DNA from: Streptomyces lilacinus
GTDB taxonomy: Bacteria > Actinomycetota > Actinomycetes > Streptomycetales > Streptomycetaceae
Direction: 5' to 3'
Assembly (NCBI GenBank): GCA_000715685.1
Contig: KL569440.1
Location: 37,045 to 43,957, forward strand
Length of the DNA stretch: 6,913 nt
How positions within the stretch are numbered: position 1 is the first letter of the stretch; every line of letters begins with the position of its first letter. The position numbers and the translations under genes were made by a program. The notes beneath the pieces are model-generated. The model saw only the letters and a program-made list of their open reading frames with translations. It did no database searches and was not told the DNA's origin. Shown piece after piece: positions 6,071 to 6,913 of the stretch.

Positions 6071-6078
6071 TTCTCCTC

Positions 6079-6843
6079 ATGCATCTGATCTCGGTGAACA
6101 TCGGACGTTCCCGCACCACCGACGACCGCGAAGGCCTCGAGGGCGCCTTCGCGGACGGTCTCGAGACCGGCATCGACAAGCGCCCCGCGACCGGCCCCGT
6201 GGCGGTGGCCGCGCCCGGCCCCAAGGGCACCGCGGGCAGCGGTCTGGCCGGCGACACAGTGGTTCATCTGCGCCACCACGGCGGGGACGACCAGGCGGTG
6301 TACGCGTTCGCGCGCGAGGACCTCGACGACTGGGAGCGCGAGCTGGGCCGCGCGCTCCCCGGCGGCTCCTTCGGCGAGAACCTGACCACCAGCGGCATCG
6401 ACGTCAACGGCGCGCGCGTCGGCGAGCGTTGGCGCATAGGTACGGATCTGCTGCTCGAGGTCACCGCTCCCCGCATCCCCTGCCGCATGTTTGCCGACTG
6501 GCTGGGAGAGAACGGCTGGATGCGCCGCTTCACACAGAAGGCCGCACCCGGCGCGTACCTGCGCGTCCTCGAGCCCGGCGAGATCCGTGCGGGCGACCCC
6601 GTCACCGTCGTGCACCGGCCCGACCACGATGTGACCATCTCTTATGTCTTCCGGGCCATCACCACCGAGCGGGAGCTGCTGCCCGGGACGCTCGCGGCCG
6701 GCGACGCGCTGCATCCCGAGACCAGGGAGAAGGCGCTCGCGTACACGGAGCGTCAGAAGTCCGCCGGGGAGCGCCCGGAGGAGCGACAGGAGACCGGGGA
6801 CGGCAGTCGGGAGGGGGCGTCGAGCACTAACGTTCCTGTATGA
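6079..6843 (+). CDS. MOSC-domain protein (YiiM-like)
   Basis: 254 residues. The MOSC fold spans about 1-180 and has the family landmarks: HLRHHGGDDQAVYAF at 63-77 (HGG loop), GGSFGENLTTSG at 95-106, and the conserved cysteine Cys135 in PRIPCRMF. MOSC domains bind or transfer sulfur or act on molybdenum cofactor. The YiiM branch reduces N-hydroxylated substrates such as N-hydroxylaminopurine in E. coli, but the substrate here cannot be read from sequence. A C-terminal extension includes TTERELLPGTLAAGDALHPE (195-214), likely the YiiM helical tail, then about 30 low-complexity charged residues. The frame is open upstream to 5359, antisense to the LysR gene; ATG 6079 is chosen because homologues begin near it (MHLISVNIGR). 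There is no SD at normal spacing (GAGAGGG is 16 bases away). The stop overlaps the next gene's start as ATGA, so the two are coupled. Confidence 0.9.
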   Translation: MHLISVNIGRSRTTDDREGLEGAFADGLETGIDKRPATGPVAVAAPGPKGTAGSGLAGDTVVHLRHHGGDDQAVYAFAREDLDDWERELGRALPGGSFGENLTTSGIDVNGARVGERWRIGTDLLLEVTAPRIPCRMFADWLGENGWMRRFTQKAAPGAYLRVLEPGEIRAGDPVTVVHRPDHDVTISYVFRAITTERELLPGTLAAGDALHPETREKALAYTERQKSAGERPEERQETGDGSREGASSTNVPV

Positions 6844-6893
6844 CGACTGCACTGATCACGGGAGCCACCGCCGGCATCGGCGCGGCCTTCGCA
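6840..6893 (+). CDS. Short-chain dehydrogenase/reductase, N-terminal fragment (cut by contig end)
   Basis: Only 18 genuine codons remain: MTTALITGATAGIGAAFA. The TGATAGIG segment (residues 7-14) is the TGxxxGIG nucleotide-binding motif of classical SDR enzymes, preceded by the usual beta strand. The start ATG overlaps the MOSC stop by one base on each side (ATGA), so the genes are probably co-transcribed and translationally coupled; no separate SD is near. From 6894 on the sequence is sequencing adapter, so the codons that continue in frame (LSLIHI) are not biological. Substrate unknown. Confidence 0.85.
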
Positions 6894-6913
6894 CTGTCTC
6901 TTATACACATCTC
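6894..6913. other. Nextera/Tn5 transposase adapter (sequencing artefact)
   Basis: Bases 6894-6912 are CTGTCTCTTATACACATCT, the 19-bp Tn5 mosaic end used in Illumina Nextera libraries. The following C at 6913 agrees with one of the two adapter continuations (CCGAGCCC...). It is untrimmed adapter at a contig end, not genomic DNA and not a native transposon. Confidence 0.98.

Noticed and set aside
5359..6078. Upstream extension of the MOSC gene by 240 codons
   Set aside because: It lies antisense to the LysR gene, is compositionally a shadow, and crosses the divergent promoter; MOSC homologues begin near ATG 6079.
6894..6913. End of a native Tn5/IS50-type transposon
   Set aside because: The sequence is the synthetic hyperactive mosaic end followed by the Nextera adapter base, at the very end of the contig, with no transposase or target duplication.

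Overview
The window is high-GC actinobacterial chromosome and is almost certainly Streptomyces. Codons end in G or C, many genes have clear Shine-Dalgarno (SD) sequences, and two developmental regulators unique to sporulating streptomycetes (BldM and WhiD) are recognisable essentially residue for residue. From memory, the order guaB3 - guaB - shbA - bldM - (divergent) whiD matches the S. coelicolor SCO4771-SCO4767 neighbourhood. This is therefore conserved core chromosome, followed on the right by a less conserved accessory stretch.

Layout. Minus strand, right to left: bldM (3621-4232), shbA (2706-3281), guaB (947-2449) and the first 241 codons of guaB3 (1-723, cut by the left edge). Each has its own upstream spacer, and hairpins follow or lie between them, so this is not a tight operon. 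whiD (4656-4982, plus) is divergent from bldM across a 423-bp regulatory spacer. A LysR-type regulator (5086-5997, minus) converges on whiD and is divergent from a MOSC-domain protein (6079-6843, plus). The MOSC stop codon overlaps the start of a short-chain dehydrogenase. That last gene is real only to 6893: the final 20 bases are Nextera/Tn5 transposase adapter, so the contig end is artificial.

How the genes work together. GuaB makes XMP from IMP and controls the guanine nucleotide supply. ShbA is the sigma factor that transcribes hrdB, the gene of the principal sigma factor. BldM is an orphan response regulator that drives aerial hyphae and sporulation genes. WhiD is a [4Fe-4S] Wbl protein that binds HrdB region 4 late in sporulation. 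The best regulatory call is an exact CGTAAC-16-CGTTGA match to the sigma-BldN consensus upstream of bldM.

Most unusual features. (1) A second copy of the guaB 3' end sits 88 bp downstream of the real one. It differs only at synonymous third positions and in its stop codon, which resembles a scar from site-specific integration. (2) An array of eleven degenerate 11-bp units lies just upstream of the guaB promoter candidate. (3) Other spacers also carry short direct or tandem repeats (741-776, 3577-3614, 4980-5055). (4) The lysR/MOSC divergent promoters both look leaderless. I found no tRNA, rRNA, CRISPR array, intact insertion sequence or defence system, and no clear new multi-gene system.
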